NCBI GenBank assembly: GCA_963514095.1
Contig: OY741267.1
Span: 28,886,856-28,950,855, forward strand
Length of the DNA: 64,000 nucleotides
DNA from: Eutrigla gurnardus
Lineage: Eukaryota > Chordata > Actinopteri > Perciformes > Triglidae
Reading direction: 5' to 3'
In this document: in pieces, positions 1-13,786 of the stretch
Layout of the letters: each line of letters opens with the position of its first letter
Position numbering within the stretch: position 1 is the stretch's first letter
The notes under the pieces: model-generated
What the model saw: only the letters and a program-made list of their open reading frames with translations
Database searches by the model: none
Told to the model about the DNA's origin: nothing
Translations under genes and position numbers: made by a program

Positions 1-1045
1 ACATTTTGATGGACTGGCATTTTGGTTAATTAGTTCCCACATACATGACGTAGTCCTGTATCACGTAATACTGTCATCATGAAGGAAATAATAAGAGCTT
101 AGATTAGTTTAGTAAAAGGTAGTTAGCCTCAAATCTTCAATATAAAGGAATAAAGGTTAATATAAACTACGAGAGTCAAATATTCAAAATTAAGGATCTT
201 TTCAAACAATCTTCAAAATGATGGGTCAGATTTTGTTTGCTCCCCTAAATATTCTGAATGCTGTCAGACAGAAAAATAATGTCTATTTTTAAAAGTCAAT
301 GTGGTGAAAAAATAATCAGCCCAAAAAGGTAAATTAAAACATTACAAAATGTGTTTGTTGAACCCGAATCCCTTCAACACTTTTTACATTAAACCGTCAT
401 TCAAACCAAACTCAATGAAACAAAAACCTATAAAACCTCATTATATCCTCCCAATTCAAATTGACTGCAAATCCACAATATAACCATTAAGAGATATGGG
501 CCACGTTAGATGAAGTTATGACATTATCCACATTATCCTCCCGCTGTCTTCTCCCATCCCGCCGATCTAAAGACATGAACGAGCGGCAGATTGTCTGAGG
601 TGGCCATAAAAATCTGCATGGTCGTGTAAAAGGCTTAATGATTTTAAAGTTACAAGAGAAAAGAGGCTGCAGTTTGTCTCATCCATCAAGTCTAGCACCG
701 GCGCCTTCGCCAAATGGCCCTGCCACCTAACCTGGCGCTGAGCCTCCCTCTCCGTCTCTCCTCTTACACATGTTGTCTTTGTGCCGCTCGGGCTCCCTCC
801 TTTCTGCATGGCGTTCACCTCCTCTGTGTCACACTAATTCATTTCTTCTTCTTCTTGCAGCCCTGACACTAAAGAGACGTGGTGACGTGTTTTTTTTTAA
901 AAGTATCAACGAGCACAAACACTCCAGAAATCAAGCTGAGCCCTTTAGAGCCATCGCACCACTGTAAGTGAGTGCATTATATCATGTTAAAGCCCCCCCT
1001 GTAGACCCTTGGGCACCTCCGTAACCACTTCCCACTGCAGCACCC
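1..1045. other. Unique non-coding stretch, no gene seen
   Basis: The first ~540 bases are AT-rich and the rest mixed, with no recognisable repeat or exon. The short open frames here (83 and 65 codons) have no codon bias, splice context or recognisable motif, so I treat them as chance. Confidence 0.6.
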
Positions 1046-2094
1046 CCACACACACACACACACACACCTTGCAATAAGGTTCCTCTTACACATGTTAACC
1101 CTTTGACCTGTTGTCGCAAACTGCAATCAATAGCACAACTCCCTCTGTAGCTTCCACGCTCACAGATCGCTGCGTGGATGTTTAAGGTGGCGGTGAGAAG
1201 GAAGCAGTGAATTATGGGAAGAAGCTAAGGGATGAACGAATGAAACCGAGACTTTTTTCCTCGGCCTGTCACAAGCTGGGAGATTTCCTATCAGTGTTGA
1301 GGTTCCCTGGTGAGGAAAACACACACACACACACACACATCCCTAAAGAGATGTGGTCATGTTGACGAGAGGAGCGGGGGATTTTCATGTTCCTGTCAAA
1401 CGGCGGCACACTCCATTTATGGACATGCACATGTGGCAGAACATTTGCAGCACTGCACCACATTTCTTCTTCTCTTTCTCTCTCTGACCAAAAGATGGAT
1501 GGACTGACAAAGAAAAACTAGTTCTGCCATTCTGTTGACGTCCACTCTCTCTAAAATAGCGACAACAGTCGTCCACAATCCTGCTAATTCGTGCTTAATG
1601 AGAACTTTTTTGTTTCACGGTGTTAAATTAAGACTCTGGCTAACAGAAGCTACCCAACAATCCTTGTGTTGCACGTTTCCCTCCACTCATCCGTGATTGA
1701 AATCACCATTTAACAACCCCTTCTTCTTCTTTTTTCTTCATCTTGACATATGAGAAGCATTCATGATTTCTATTAGCGACACTGATGTCGTTCAGACACA
1801 ATAACGCAAAGATGCGCCCACGATTCTGACGACAATGGCCAAATGTAAATCAGATAAATGGATGAAATTGAAACATTCATTCAAACAGCCACCATTCAAC
1901 TCTGAAGCCCCCATGAGCCCCTTTTGTACAGCAGATGCTATTGTAGGTAAGTGTGTGTGTGTGTGTGTGTCGGGTTGTCAGCGATTGAGAGGAACCTATT
2001 TCCTCTTCCTGAATCCCCGGCTCTAAATGATGGATTGATATCTCTCTCGCTGTGGATTATATGCGCATATATATGTGTGTGTGTGTGTGTGTGT
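1046..2094. repeat. Four short CA/TG microsatellites in unique sequence
   Basis: Short perfect dinucleotide tracts lie at about 1046-1068 (CA), 1320-1340 (CA), 1951-1970 (GT) and 2075-2094 (GT). The sequence between them is unique and shows no gene. Confidence 0.85.
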
Positions 2095-2399
2095 CACTCT
2101 CCGTCTCAGCCTCTTGCCGCCTCTCCTCTCAGGCCCTTATCAGCTCTTGTCACAAACAGAGGATAGGGGATAATCCTTCATACAAGGGGAGCAGTCTGGC
2201 CTTCCATCCATCTAGCTGTCGGTCGAGCTGTCTGCCGTATAACCCCGTCCGTCCCGAGTGTCACCGCAATAGAAATCAAACGGCGGCACAAAGCAAACTT
2301 CCCACACCTCGGTAATCTCCGTTTGACTTTAGACGGCGATCACAACTTTGAGTTTGCTGCAGATATGGTGTAATTATTTGCACTCACAAACATTTTAAG

Positions 2400-2403
<4 letters not shown>

Positions 2404-2470
<67 letters not shown>
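2404..2470. repeat. (TG)n microsatellite, ~65 bp
   Basis: Perfect TG alternation, read directly. It generates spurious Cys-Val and His-Thr open frames on both strands. Confidence 0.97.
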
Positions 2471-2473
<3 letters not shown>

Positions 2474-3042
2474 TGGGTGTTCTTTGGAAAATGACTGCAA
2501 CCCAGATATAAAAACTTTCCTAAGTTCCTGGTCAGGCCTACGCCTCGGGGTGCTGTGTTGTGGTTTTGAGCGCTCGCCACCTCGTGACGGTGGGTGCTGC
2601 CGCCCCTCCCCCCCCCCAGGTTCCAAGAATCAGAGTGTTGCCTGGCGCCGAGCTGGACCAGACAACAAGGGTGCGCTTGTGAAAACACGACTTTCACAAC
2701 ATTTCATAATGTCACATAATCATTTATACGGCACTAATAATATCGTTTATACGAGCTCTTTCTGTTCTAAAATGAGATTTTTAGGGACTAGCAAACATAA
2801 AAACACAATTACATCAAAACACAGCAGAGCAGATTGTTGCCCGCGCTGACTCGTTGCCCCGTTCCAGATGGAAAGAGTTGTCTGATTATTTTGGTTTCGC
2901 CTGACATACATGAATACTTTTCAGCCACATTAGATTCTTTGTAACGCTGCCACGTCTGCCTGCCTGTCTGTCTCTCCAGCTTTACCAGGAAGAAAGGAGG
3001 AAAACATGTATGTGATGGTAGATGAAAGAGGTCTGTCTGCTG

Positions 3043-3044
<2 letters not shown>

Positions 3045-3089
<45 letters not shown>
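3045..3089. repeat. (GT)n microsatellite, ~45 bp
   Basis: Perfect GT tract ending in a short G-rich run. Confidence 0.97.
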
Positions 3090-3091
<2 letters not shown>

Positions 3092-3618
3092 AGGGGGGTT
3101 ATTTTGCATCAACTTCTCTTCACTCGGACATCACATCTACAAGCCGGCCTTCCCTCCCTCCTCATTTTCCCTCTGCCGTGCAATATCACGTCGGCCAATA
3201 GAGGGGGATGTTTCTCTACACTTTGCTCTCCCCTTTATCTGGTCCACAGCTTCAGCTTTACAATTCTGCTGTCTCTAAATTATTAAAACAAGTGCACATA
3301 TATGACTGATATTAATGTGTATTTTTCACCCCAGAACTTGTGGACTCGTGTCAGGATTTGCTTTATATATTTTTTATTCAATTATGTTTGAAAAAGTAAT
3401 AAAAAGCAGAAAGCAAAGGCAGTTTGTCATTCCTGATTTTTACACACTTTTTCTTATTTTTATCTATTTTATTTTGCAGCACATCCCGTCAAACAAAGTA
3501 TCTCAAAATGTGGATTTTTTCAGATAATAAAAACTAAAAATGCATCGTCACAAAACCCGAGTTTTTTTTATTAAATACATGTTCTCGGCTCATGAAAAGT
3601 TGTTCTGGGGATACATGG

Positions 3619-3730
<112 letters not shown>

Positions 3731-4118
3731 GTTGAGGGGACAGGTCTGCAGCTCAGATCAATAGAAAATTAAAGAGGCTGGAATGGTTTCTGCTCACACA
3801 TTAACCCCTCTTCTCGTTTTGCCTTTCTTCTCCTCTATTCTTCCATCTCCCCCCATCATCCCTCCCCGGCCCTCTCTTTCTCTCCGTGTCCTCTCGCCCT
3901 CCCCTAATAGCCGGTGCCACCGACGACAACAGTGTTTCGAACATCTTGAGTATGGGTTTTCGTGACAGAGAGAGAAGAAGCGTCTTGTTTTGAGTCCGAG
4001 CTTTTTTAAAAAAAAAAAAAAAAAAACGTTGAGAGAAGAGACGGCGAGACGGTCGGATGAAGGGATGGAGGGGGGCAGTAATAGCACCGAGCAGACAGGG
4101 GCTTTGGATACTCTCTCT

Positions 4119-4120
<2 letters not shown>

Positions 4121-4171
<51 letters not shown>

Positions 4172-4527
4172 GTCTGGGGACTCAAATCTCAGAGCAATTT
4201 TCAGGCCGGGTGATTGGCAGCTTGATGCGTATTCTTCCCCTACAAGACCGGCTGATAACTCCAGCTATCCCATTCCACGCTTCTTCTTTCTCCCACTCTC
4301 GACATTTTTTTTTTTTGTCACCGTGACTCTCTCAGCACCCCTGTGCCACCGACCCCTCCCTCTCCCCTCTCTCATCCCTCTTTCCATCCTTCACCCCCCC
4401 TCCCTCCCCATCTCTCCCCTCTCTGGGCCTGTTGTGGGGCTATTACAATGACAGAGGCGATAAGGGACATTTATCACATGTGCGGCGGGGTGAGGGAGAG
4501 AAAGCCCTCAACAGGTCTACGGGGAGG

Positions 4528-4580
<53 letters not shown>

Positions 4581-4722
4581 AAATGTCCGGACAGTCAGCA
4601 TTGAGATGCACAGAAACACACACACACACACTGCAAATGTGCAAGCAACCAAGCACACTAATGCACATAAACACAGGCAGATAAATAAACAGGTTGCACA
4701 TACTTGCACACAACGACATAAA

Positions 4723-4811
<89 letters not shown>
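4121..4811. repeat. Cluster of three (CA)n tracts
   Basis: Perfect CA tracts at 4121-4171, 4529-4578 and 4731-4811, all in the same orientation. A pyrimidine-rich segment (about 4265-4430) and short CA-rich spacer sequence lie between them. A 19-A run preceded by six T lies just upstream at 4008-4026. Confidence 0.95.
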
Positions 4812-4814
<3 letters not shown>

Positions 4815-5106
4815 GCGAAGCGGTGAATCATCCTCCTTTTCCCCATTTTGTATTTTGCAGTTGACTGAGGCCAATTCCCCATAATTCAATACAGTTGAAA
4901 AATGAAACCCCGGTAAATCGCTACAGCGATTTTACAGATCCCCGCTTATCCTCATAATTCATTATTTCCAAACTGTAACAACATTACATTTCATTTGTAA
5001 TGCTCCGCCTGCCTCAGCCATTTGCCAATTGTTATATCTTATTGTTTTCCCTCTCCAAGGGGGAGAAAAGTGAGTTATTGGGGGGGGGGGGGCTGGGGTG
5101 GCGCGC

Positions 5107-5168
5107 TGTCTCTGGATCTTCCGTCTGTCTGACTGTCTCTAGATCTCCCGTCTGTCTGACTGTCTCAC
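5107..5168. repeat. Short 27-bp tandem repeat, ~2.3 copies
   Basis: The unit beginning CCGTCTGTCTGACTGTCTC at 5121 recurs at 5148, and a partial, diverged copy precedes it. Because 27 is a multiple of three, both strands carry short repeated peptides. These are incidental. Confidence 0.85.
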
Positions 5169-5260
5169 TCGCTAACACTGAACGAAGGCACAGGAGGACA
5201 ATATAAGTTGTTGTTTTCATTGTGGGCATGCGATAATGAGCCTATTGTTTGCAGCCTTGT

Positions 5261-5262
<2 letters not shown>

Positions 5263-5315
<53 letters not shown>
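5263..5315. repeat. (CA)n microsatellite, ~53 bp, passing into GA
   Basis: Perfect CA tract followed directly by a short GAGAG run. A (GAG)7-like trinucleotide tract lies at 5415-5436. Confidence 0.95.
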
Positions 5316-5318
<3 letters not shown>

Positions 5319-6475
5319 AGAGCGAGAGACTGGACTATTGTTTTTCAGCACCGTGGTACAGTCAGATCCACAGCTGGATGGGTGCAGGGCAGAGACCGGG
5401 ACGGCTGGGGTGACGAGGAGGAGGAGGAGGAGGAGAGGAAGGTTCACTTTAGTGGACTAAGTTGGACCCGGCCAGTGGACCTGCATTACACCGTTCACAC
5501 GCATTCATATACAGAGACCGTCCATCTGGATCCAATCCCACGATTCATTATAGACATTATAGACCATCATGCATTGCTCTGAAGGAAGGATGACAGGCGG
5601 ACGGAAATGGAAAGTTTGAGAGAAATCTATGAAAATAATATGACGGTCAGTAAGTACTTTGAATTAATTAATTTATTTGGGGAAAAGCACTTATTGTCTC
5701 CACACTGGCAGCGTTCACCGTTCCCTTCGTTCTTACCTTTCACAATAAAAGCCCTAGAACTATACGCATCATTTGCTCACCAGGGGAACTTAAACCACAA
5801 CAAATTAGCTCACAATATGTATTTCTTACAACAACAAAAACATGTCTGTATTTATTATTGATGGTCCATCAGCCAGCGTTGACCTGACACGTTTTAATTG
5901 TGCAACATCAATGATGCAGTTTCATCATGAGATCACAAACATTTTTGTCCATCTAACTCATACGGGTTAGTGTGGGGAAAGAAAAAACAAGACCTCCCCC
6001 CCCACCACCACCACCACCACATTCTGCAATTTAATACATTATAGTGCAACCCATAAGCTTTTTGTCAATACTGCAGAGAAACATCCTTTAACACCAGGTA
6101 CTGTGAGATGACTCCAGAAGGGCGTCTGCAATATTTACAGCTTCAAAAAGAGATTCTTCAAATGGGAGAAAAAAAAAAATCACTTAGATCAAATACTGGA
6201 ATCGCCATTAATCTGAGAGCTAAAAAACATGCTTTGATGTCTCTTTCTCGCTCTCTCTCTCACACACACACACACACACGGGATGACCATTCCTCCTACA
6301 ATCTGCCATTTATCACAGCTGTAGCCACTCTGCAGCCCTGCCCATGTTACTGTACCCTGTCACACTGCTGGCTAAACAAACTGCTCCTTGATGTATGAGG
6401 GCCTACACCGGCCATAAACTTATTCACTTTTAACTAGCATGCTACCGGCTTGGCACGGCCAGACATCACCTTTAC

Positions 6476-6510
<35 letters not shown>

Positions 6511-7029
6511 CGTATGAAAACTGCCTGTGAGAAATTAACCCCCTGGGTACCGCTTCATAACTCACTCCTCTCGTTCTCCCCCCCTCTCCTTCTCCTTCTC
6601 CCTCCCCCCCTCCCTATCCATCTATCTCTATTCCTCGGCCCAGGCATTAGTCCTTTATCTATTACCCATTAGAGTGTGTGTGTCTTTGACAATAGAGGAA
6701 ATGGCTCAGCAGCAGCAGCAGCAGCAGAAGAAGAAGGAGCAGCAGAAGAAGAATAGCAGGTCTTATATGTCTCGCCTGACGACAAGCGGCTTCCTGAGCG
6801 GCGAGGAGGGAAAAGTGTGGACATCAGTCTTAATGATGTCGCTTCTCCTTCTCTTCTCAGGAAGCTGCCTTCCTTCTTTTTAATTGAGTACATCCAGATA
6901 AGGACGAGAGTGTAAAGCCATAACCAGCATTGGGGTTTATGGCCGAGCACGCCAACGTGTCAGACCTCCACACACACACACCCCCAATGCATCTCCCATG
7001 ATGCTTTGCTTGTTTTATTGACTATATGT
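5316..7029. other. Mostly unique non-coding stretch with short tracts
   Basis: No gene recognised. Small tracts: CCA repeats at about 6003-6020, CT running into CA at 6242-6279, TG at 6481-6509 and CAG at 6706-6727. The CAG tract gives a short poly-Gln open frame with no splice or homology support, so I do not call it coding. Confidence 0.6.
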
Positions 7030-7445
7030 ATTTATTGTCTCCAGTCAGTCTGGAGTCTATCGGATGACGCGCTAATCTGGCAGAACTGGGGATTAACGAT
7101 TATTTGATACGTTATCAATAGCAAATTGCCTCCTCGCCATTAATGCTCAACACACACACACACACACAGCGGGTGGACGAACATGCACAAATGAAAGCAC
7201 ACACACACACACGTCCCCCACTGACACACACATTACATCAAGCAGCACCACCTATGCACACAGCTAGTAAAGGTTAATTATGAAGGTTTCCTCTTTTTTC
7301 TCTCCTTGTTTTTTTCCACAGCTTTATGAGTGCAGTAAGTTTGAACTGCATGGGCCCTGGTCTTATCAAGCAATAAATTCATTAGTGACTAACACACCTC
7401 GCCGGGGCAGCTCATTTAGTACCGACAAACAAGATTAGAGGACAG
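7030..7445. promoter_or_regulatory. Candidate conserved non-coding element(s)
   Basis: Two unique, repeat-free blocks (about 7030-7145 and 7320-7445) have mixed composition and TAAT/ATTA-type homeodomain cores, including ATTAACGATTATTTGA near 7090. A CA-tract spacer separates them. This texture is typical of vertebrate conserved non-coding elements, but conservation cannot be seen from one sequence. The call is an inference. Confidence 0.25.
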
Positions 7446-7991
7446 AAAGAGGGCAAGGGGGTGGACAGAGAGCTGCAACATCATAGGACATGGATGTAGG
7501 GAGACACTGTCCTTTGAGACTGTACAAAGGAAGACGGTCTTATTTCCAGAACTGGTGGGTGGGGGGGTCAGAGTTCACAGTGATAACACAGCTGATTCAC
7601 GTTGATTAGTGGCAAAAAATGTGCTGAGAACGATAGTGATTAGCATTAGCAATTACTGGTGAGTACTAGTGATTAGCATTCACAGGCTAATTGAAGTGTA
7701 AAGAGTTAGCATCAAAAGTAATATATTCCATATTTCCACTGCGTGTCTGGGTAGGATTTACTGTTTGTTTGGCATCAAGCACCACTGAGAAACTTTACTG
7801 GGAATGAATTTCTGCATCCAGTTCATTTATTACATTTATTAAGTTTTTTACAATTATTTTTTTTTCAAAGGCAAATCCTGTTAATGTGTTGCAAATGTTG
7901 GGAACCCAGCATTTCACTCCCACATATCAGTGGAGTCCGGTGAGGGGGGGGGGGGCAACCCTTATAATTTCATTTAAATGTAATAACCCTT

Positions 7992-7993
<2 letters not shown>

Positions 7994-8041
<48 letters not shown>

Positions 8042-8150
8042 TTCTTTAAACACACACTGTTAACCCACATACAGCTGTACTCGCCTCTTCTTGTTGAGTT
8101 AAATTGGCAAATATCACCTGCTGTGTACAGAGGCAGACAGGCTCCTCCAC

Positions 8151-8202
<52 letters not shown>

Positions 8203-8411
8203 GAGACACCATTTTTTTTCTCTTTATGTCAGATGAAGAGGATGCCAGCTAGACGTCAGCAGACACATCAAAAATTCAATCAATCACAAGGTGTCGTCAT
8301 TAGGGCTTATCGTACACACAGGATGTGACAGACCTGTGTCTCTGTGGGCGTCTGCTGTTGGTGCACAAACACACACACACAGACACACACACACACACAC
8401 ACACACACACA
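7994..8411. repeat. Cluster of three (CA)n tracts
   Basis: CA tracts at 7994-8039, 8149-8200 and 8369-8411, the last two with single interruptions. Spacer sequences are about 110-170 bp. Confidence 0.95.
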
Positions 8412-8547
8412 ACAAGAGGTGTAAATACGTGTGTGTTATACATACCCACCCTCTCACACGCCTCAGGCACAGCACTGAGTTTTTTTTTTTTACTGCCACA
8501 GCCTTGGGACTTTCAACTGTGTCCCATTTCCATTACAGCGCCGGAGC

Positions 8548-8574
8548 AGACAGACAGACAGACAGACAGACAGA
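8548..8574. repeat. (GACA)n tetranucleotide repeat
   Basis: About six perfect GACA/CAGA units, read directly. Confidence 0.92.
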
Positions 8575-9582
<1,008 letters not shown>

Positions 9583-9928
9583 CCTCTTTCTCTTTACTGC
9601 AACGGCTCAGCAGGTGCTGGTCCTGTAACAGTGTGTAGTTACAGGAAGCGAGTACAACGCAGGCAGATGAGGGGATTAGCTAACGCTGTGGTGGGAAGGA
9701 GGGGGGGGGGGGGGGGGTTGAGGAAGGAAAGGAGAGGATATAGAAGAGACAGAAAAGTGTTGTGAAGGCGTGTGGGACTGTAAATCAGACCATCGTAACA
9801 CACACATCACAGGTCCCGTTGCAGAACGCACCGCAAACACACACAAAGTTAGTTTACGCTTCCCTCAATGTTCATGGAAAAAAACAAAAAACAGCTCTCA
9901 TTACACTCATATCACACCAGTCATCAGA

Positions 9929-9931
<3 letters not shown>

Positions 9932-9979
<48 letters not shown>

Positions 9980-10096
9980 CGCCACATGGCGTACAGCGTC
10001 TTCTGCCCTATTATTCTTATGTCAGTAAACGTGGCCCGGGATAAATCCAAGCCTTTTAGCCATCTTCCACTCACTATTACGGCCATCACCATTAGA

Positions 10097-10149
<53 letters not shown>
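9932..10149. repeat. Two (CA)n tracts in a partly duplicated context
   Basis: CA tracts lie at 9932-9977 and 10099-10149. The second sits between two exact copies of GGCCATCACCATTA (10081-10094 and 10170-10183). GCGTCTTCT also follows each CA tract (about 9997 and 10152), which suggests a local duplication around the microsatellites. Confidence 0.9.
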
Positions 10150-10150
<1 letters not shown>

Positions 10151-10261
10151 GGCGTCTTCTCTATAATAAGGCCATCACCATTAAAGCTGTCAGGGCCGGA
10201 GTGTTGAGTGTTACTGCCGAGAAATTACACCTAACTCACCCTGTGTGACACGCCGTGACCT

Positions 10262-10391
<130 letters not shown>

Positions 10392-10579
10392 CATGTCACG
10401 CTGTAATGTAACATGTAATGTTGACGGCATCTGCATCAGTGTGCGTTTCCGTGTGCATGCCCCATCCTCACAACAGGGTGAATTATCCCCCAGCATGCGT
10501 CGGGGGGGCACCGTGTAATTTTCAACTAGGAGTCCGCGGACCACCGCTGTTTGACACGCACATGCATATTGTGTTTAGT

Positions 10580-10581
<2 letters not shown>

Positions 10582-10616
<35 letters not shown>

Positions 10617-10624
10617 GGGGGGGG
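10582..10624. repeat. (GT)n tract fused to an 11-G run
   Basis: A GT repeat of about 30 bp runs straight into a G homopolymer. Another G run of about 15 lies at 10770-10784. Confidence 0.93.
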
Positions 10625-10789
10625 CGGACCTTAAGACACAGTTGTCAGAAAAAAATGGTAATTTGAGGGGGAAAGGCCAGCGGATGGCAGGGCCGCCACG
10701 CCCACCGCCGGCTGGTGGAATAAGAGAGGAGGAGGGTCGGACAAAGTCAGGAGATGGAGGGAGAACAGAGGGGGGGGGGGGGGGCGTCT

Positions 10790-11764
10790 TGGAAAAGCAG
10801 CTACAGTTTGATATATGCCGATATATCATCAACGTGCAAAGAAATGCGATGAATTGACCTTGTATCTGGGAAAAAAATGACGATGGTCAGAACAATGAAT
10901 TGCCGACGTCTATTTATTCTTAAATAATTTCCAATCGCTTCCTGTTTCAGTCGCTTTTGTGACGACGCTGTTGATCAAATCATTTATTCATTCTTTCAGT
11001 TAGATTTTTTTGTTTATTTTTAGACTTATGAATTGATATGTAGCATCTACATGAAACCTCCCAGCATGCATTGGGACAACAGACTTGTGATGATAATTCT
11101 CATATCGGTTTATAGAGTTCTAGACAACTTCCACAGTTAGTTATTAAGGATGTTCGGTTTTATTTACAGCAATTCAATTTATTTTCAATCATTCATGAAC
11201 GAGGAATTGTGGCATCTTTTTTTTGGGGGGGGGGGGGGGGGGGATAAAACGCTGCCTAAATATCCGTTTGGCTGCAGCAGCTCCGAGCAGCTTTCTAAAA
11301 CAATCAAACACAAACAGACACACGCATCGCGCCCGGAGTGAGCGCTGACGTATTTATCACATTAGTATTAGCCGTTCTCTCCGTCACCGCGATCCTCACA
11401 GCTGGTGTTGACATGCGCTCCCCCGCGGCGCCCCCGAGGCCTCGTGCATGTACGCTCCTGTACGAATGTGTGAAATCCTTTTCTCCCTCCTAGAGTGATC
11501 ATTTTATCCGCGTTAAAACAAAAAAAGAAGCTCTTTCTTGACGAAACAGAAGAGAAAAAAAGAAAAACAGTAAAAAAAAAAGAAGGAGACGGAGGAATTG
11601 GGATATGAGGGAGGATGGCAGGGTCAGCGAGCGACAGGGGAGAGACAAAGATTGGTGATGCCAGTTTCCATATGACAAGTGGCGACGTTATGAAGATGGA
11701 CGGGCGGCCGAGATGGAGCGCCTGACCTTTCCCAAAATGCCACATGTCACCGTGCTTTTATGTC
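10790..11764. other. Unique stretch with 19-G homopolymer
   Basis: No gene recognised. A 19-base G homopolymer at 11225-11243 is preceded by T-rich sequence. A purine-rich patch lies at about 11520-11650. Confidence 0.6.
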
Positions 11765-12330
11765 ACTCCCCGCAAAACAATATGTCAGGGGCATAAAAAA
11801 TCATTACGCCCTCTCTGAATTATGCTGTTATGGCACACCGCAAAAAAATAATCATTAAGATGACATTATTCCACACTTAACTAGGAGGAGGACGAGGATG
11901 GAGGAGGAGGAGGGGGGATATGGGGAGCGACGGAGGCCCTTTGAATTTATGATTTGTCGTGATTTCATGAGCAACGCGGCCGCCGTGAACCATTGTCTTT
12001 TTAGATGTATCGTTATGACTTTTATGCTTTGACGTGGGACTTTGGGGAAAAGCTAAAAGAGCGGCGATGATTACACAGAGATCACGAGAGGAGGCATAAC
12101 GTCTCACAATGGAGCCGCGCGGCGGTGATCTTATGAATCTATAGTCTATTTAAAGTGAGCGTCTGAAACAGGGAAAAGGCCTCCGAGGGACATTGACTCA
12201 ACGGGAATCCTCGGAGGCGAGACGGGCCGTCTAATAGGAATCCCCCTACCTGAGAGCTGAGCCATGTAATAGTCATCTTACAGCCCCATAATGCATCTGC
12301 AGGATGGAGTTCTTTTATTTGGGATTGTGG
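11765..12330. promoter_or_regulatory. Candidate conserved non-coding region
   Basis: A repeat-poor block with several TAAT/ATTA cores, for example AATAATCATTAAGATGACAT near 11850, and CpG-containing unique sequence. It has no open frame with coding character. The call rests on texture only and needs a multi-species alignment. Confidence 0.25.
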
Positions 12331-12741
12331 CTGGAAAATAAAAGTTCAACACCTTCAAGGGGATTATTAAAATAGACGGAGTGTGACACTCTCAATGCAA
12401 GGTATGTGTAGATGGGACGTTAAGCGTAGTATGACATCTCCAACGAGCCAATCAGCATGAAGCTGGTGGTCTTCCTTTGATTGCACTGAAAGGAACTACG
12501 AGTTGACCAAAAAGCTGCCTTTAAGCGACTCCTCTCCGCAGGAAGAGAGCAGCACAGGGCTGTGGCTCAGAGCCTGGTACACCATGTAGCGCGTTAGCCC
12601 AGCCAATAGAATGATGCCTTTATGTCCAATTGAACTATTGATCTGAGGGATTGCACAGAGGCAGTCTTTGACATTTCGCCTGGTATTTCAGCTGGGAGAT
12701 GTTCTAGCTTCAGACATTTGACCTATATAACCCTGAACATG

Positions 12742-12745
<4 letters not shown>

Positions 12746-12776
<31 letters not shown>

Positions 12777-13027
12777 TCCTGTCCTATTGGTGTGTGCATG
12801 TCGTCAGTTCTAATAGTGCCTGACATCAGCAGAATTGAGTTTGGAGTCAATGTGGATGTCCTCCATAAGCCAATCATCCAATCAGCTCTCTCCTGACTAT
12901 GTGGGTCAAAGGGCAGGGTGATGTCATACTTTCTGACAACATGACAAAAAGCCTGTGAGAGAGAGAGGGAGAGAGAGAGAGAGTTTCTCATAGGGTTTGG
13001 GGTGCTACCATGACACGGTGGTGAACT

Positions 13028-13071
<44 letters not shown>

Positions 13072-13316
13072 AAGGACCCCTCTACGCTTCTCCAAAACTG
13101 GCGGCCAACAATAAAGCACTCAGTGAAACATTTATGACTTTCATAAACAAGAGCCAGTGATTAATGTTAGCCCTCTTCTTTGGGATTTCGAATAAAGTAT
13201 GACACATTTACACCCTCGGTCAACGCAGCCAAAGCCCTATTAAACATGTCTGAGAGGATAGATGGCCACGCCGCACACGCACACACACACGCACACACAC
13301 ACACACACACACACAC
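12746..13316. repeat. Three (CA)n tracts and a short GA tract
   Basis: CA tracts at 12746-12774, 13029-13069 and 13275-13316, with an interrupted GA tract at about 12956-12984. The spacers are unique and non-coding. Confidence 0.93.
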
Positions 13317-13746
13317 TCAATCACACACTCGCAGAAGAAGAGGAAATTAACCAAACAACCACGCTTTTTTCCCTGTTTGAGTCATATCAAAGAGCCTTCA
13401 TGTCCAATTTGCTGCAACATTTAAGGCGTCTCACGAGTGGCAGCGACTCATCGCCTCACTTTCCTGTATAACTGATTGTTCGGAGATCGCCGACCCACTT
13501 CCACTTGTCTCGTTTAACAGCTGGGCGGCGCAGGGGGGGCTCGTAAAACCTATGATGTACGACCAGGAATAAACAACAACAAAACTCTTGTGTCTGAAGA
13601 GCCACGATGTCTTGCGTTCGCCTGTTTTACTTCGTGAAAACGACGGCTCTCCCTCTCTCTTTTCTCAGTAAGAAATAGTTGTCGCCTATTTTCCAGACTT
13701 TGCACCTTTGTGATATTAAAATGACGTGTTGCATTAGTGTAACAAA

Positions 13747-13786
13747 GGAAAATTGAAGTCGTATTATTATACGACTTCAATTTTCC
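13747..13786. repeat. Perfect inverted repeat: 18-bp arms, 4-nt loop
   Basis: The left arm at 13747-13764 (GGAAAATTGAAGTCGTAT) is the exact reverse complement of 13769-13786. The loop is TATT and pairing stops at both ends. It could extrude as a cruciform or fold as a short RNA hairpin. The stem is short for a typical miRNA precursor, and I see no flanking target-site duplication of a MITE. A replication template-switch product is a plausible origin. Confidence 0.95.

Noticed and set aside
6674..6883. Poly-Gln/Lys frame considered as a coding exon
   Set aside because: It arises from a short CAG/AAG tract; no splice sites or homology signal support it.
13747..13786. Hairpin considered as a miRNA gene
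   Set aside because: Perfect 18-bp stem with a 4-nt loop is shorter than a typical precursor, and the arms match no miRNA I know.
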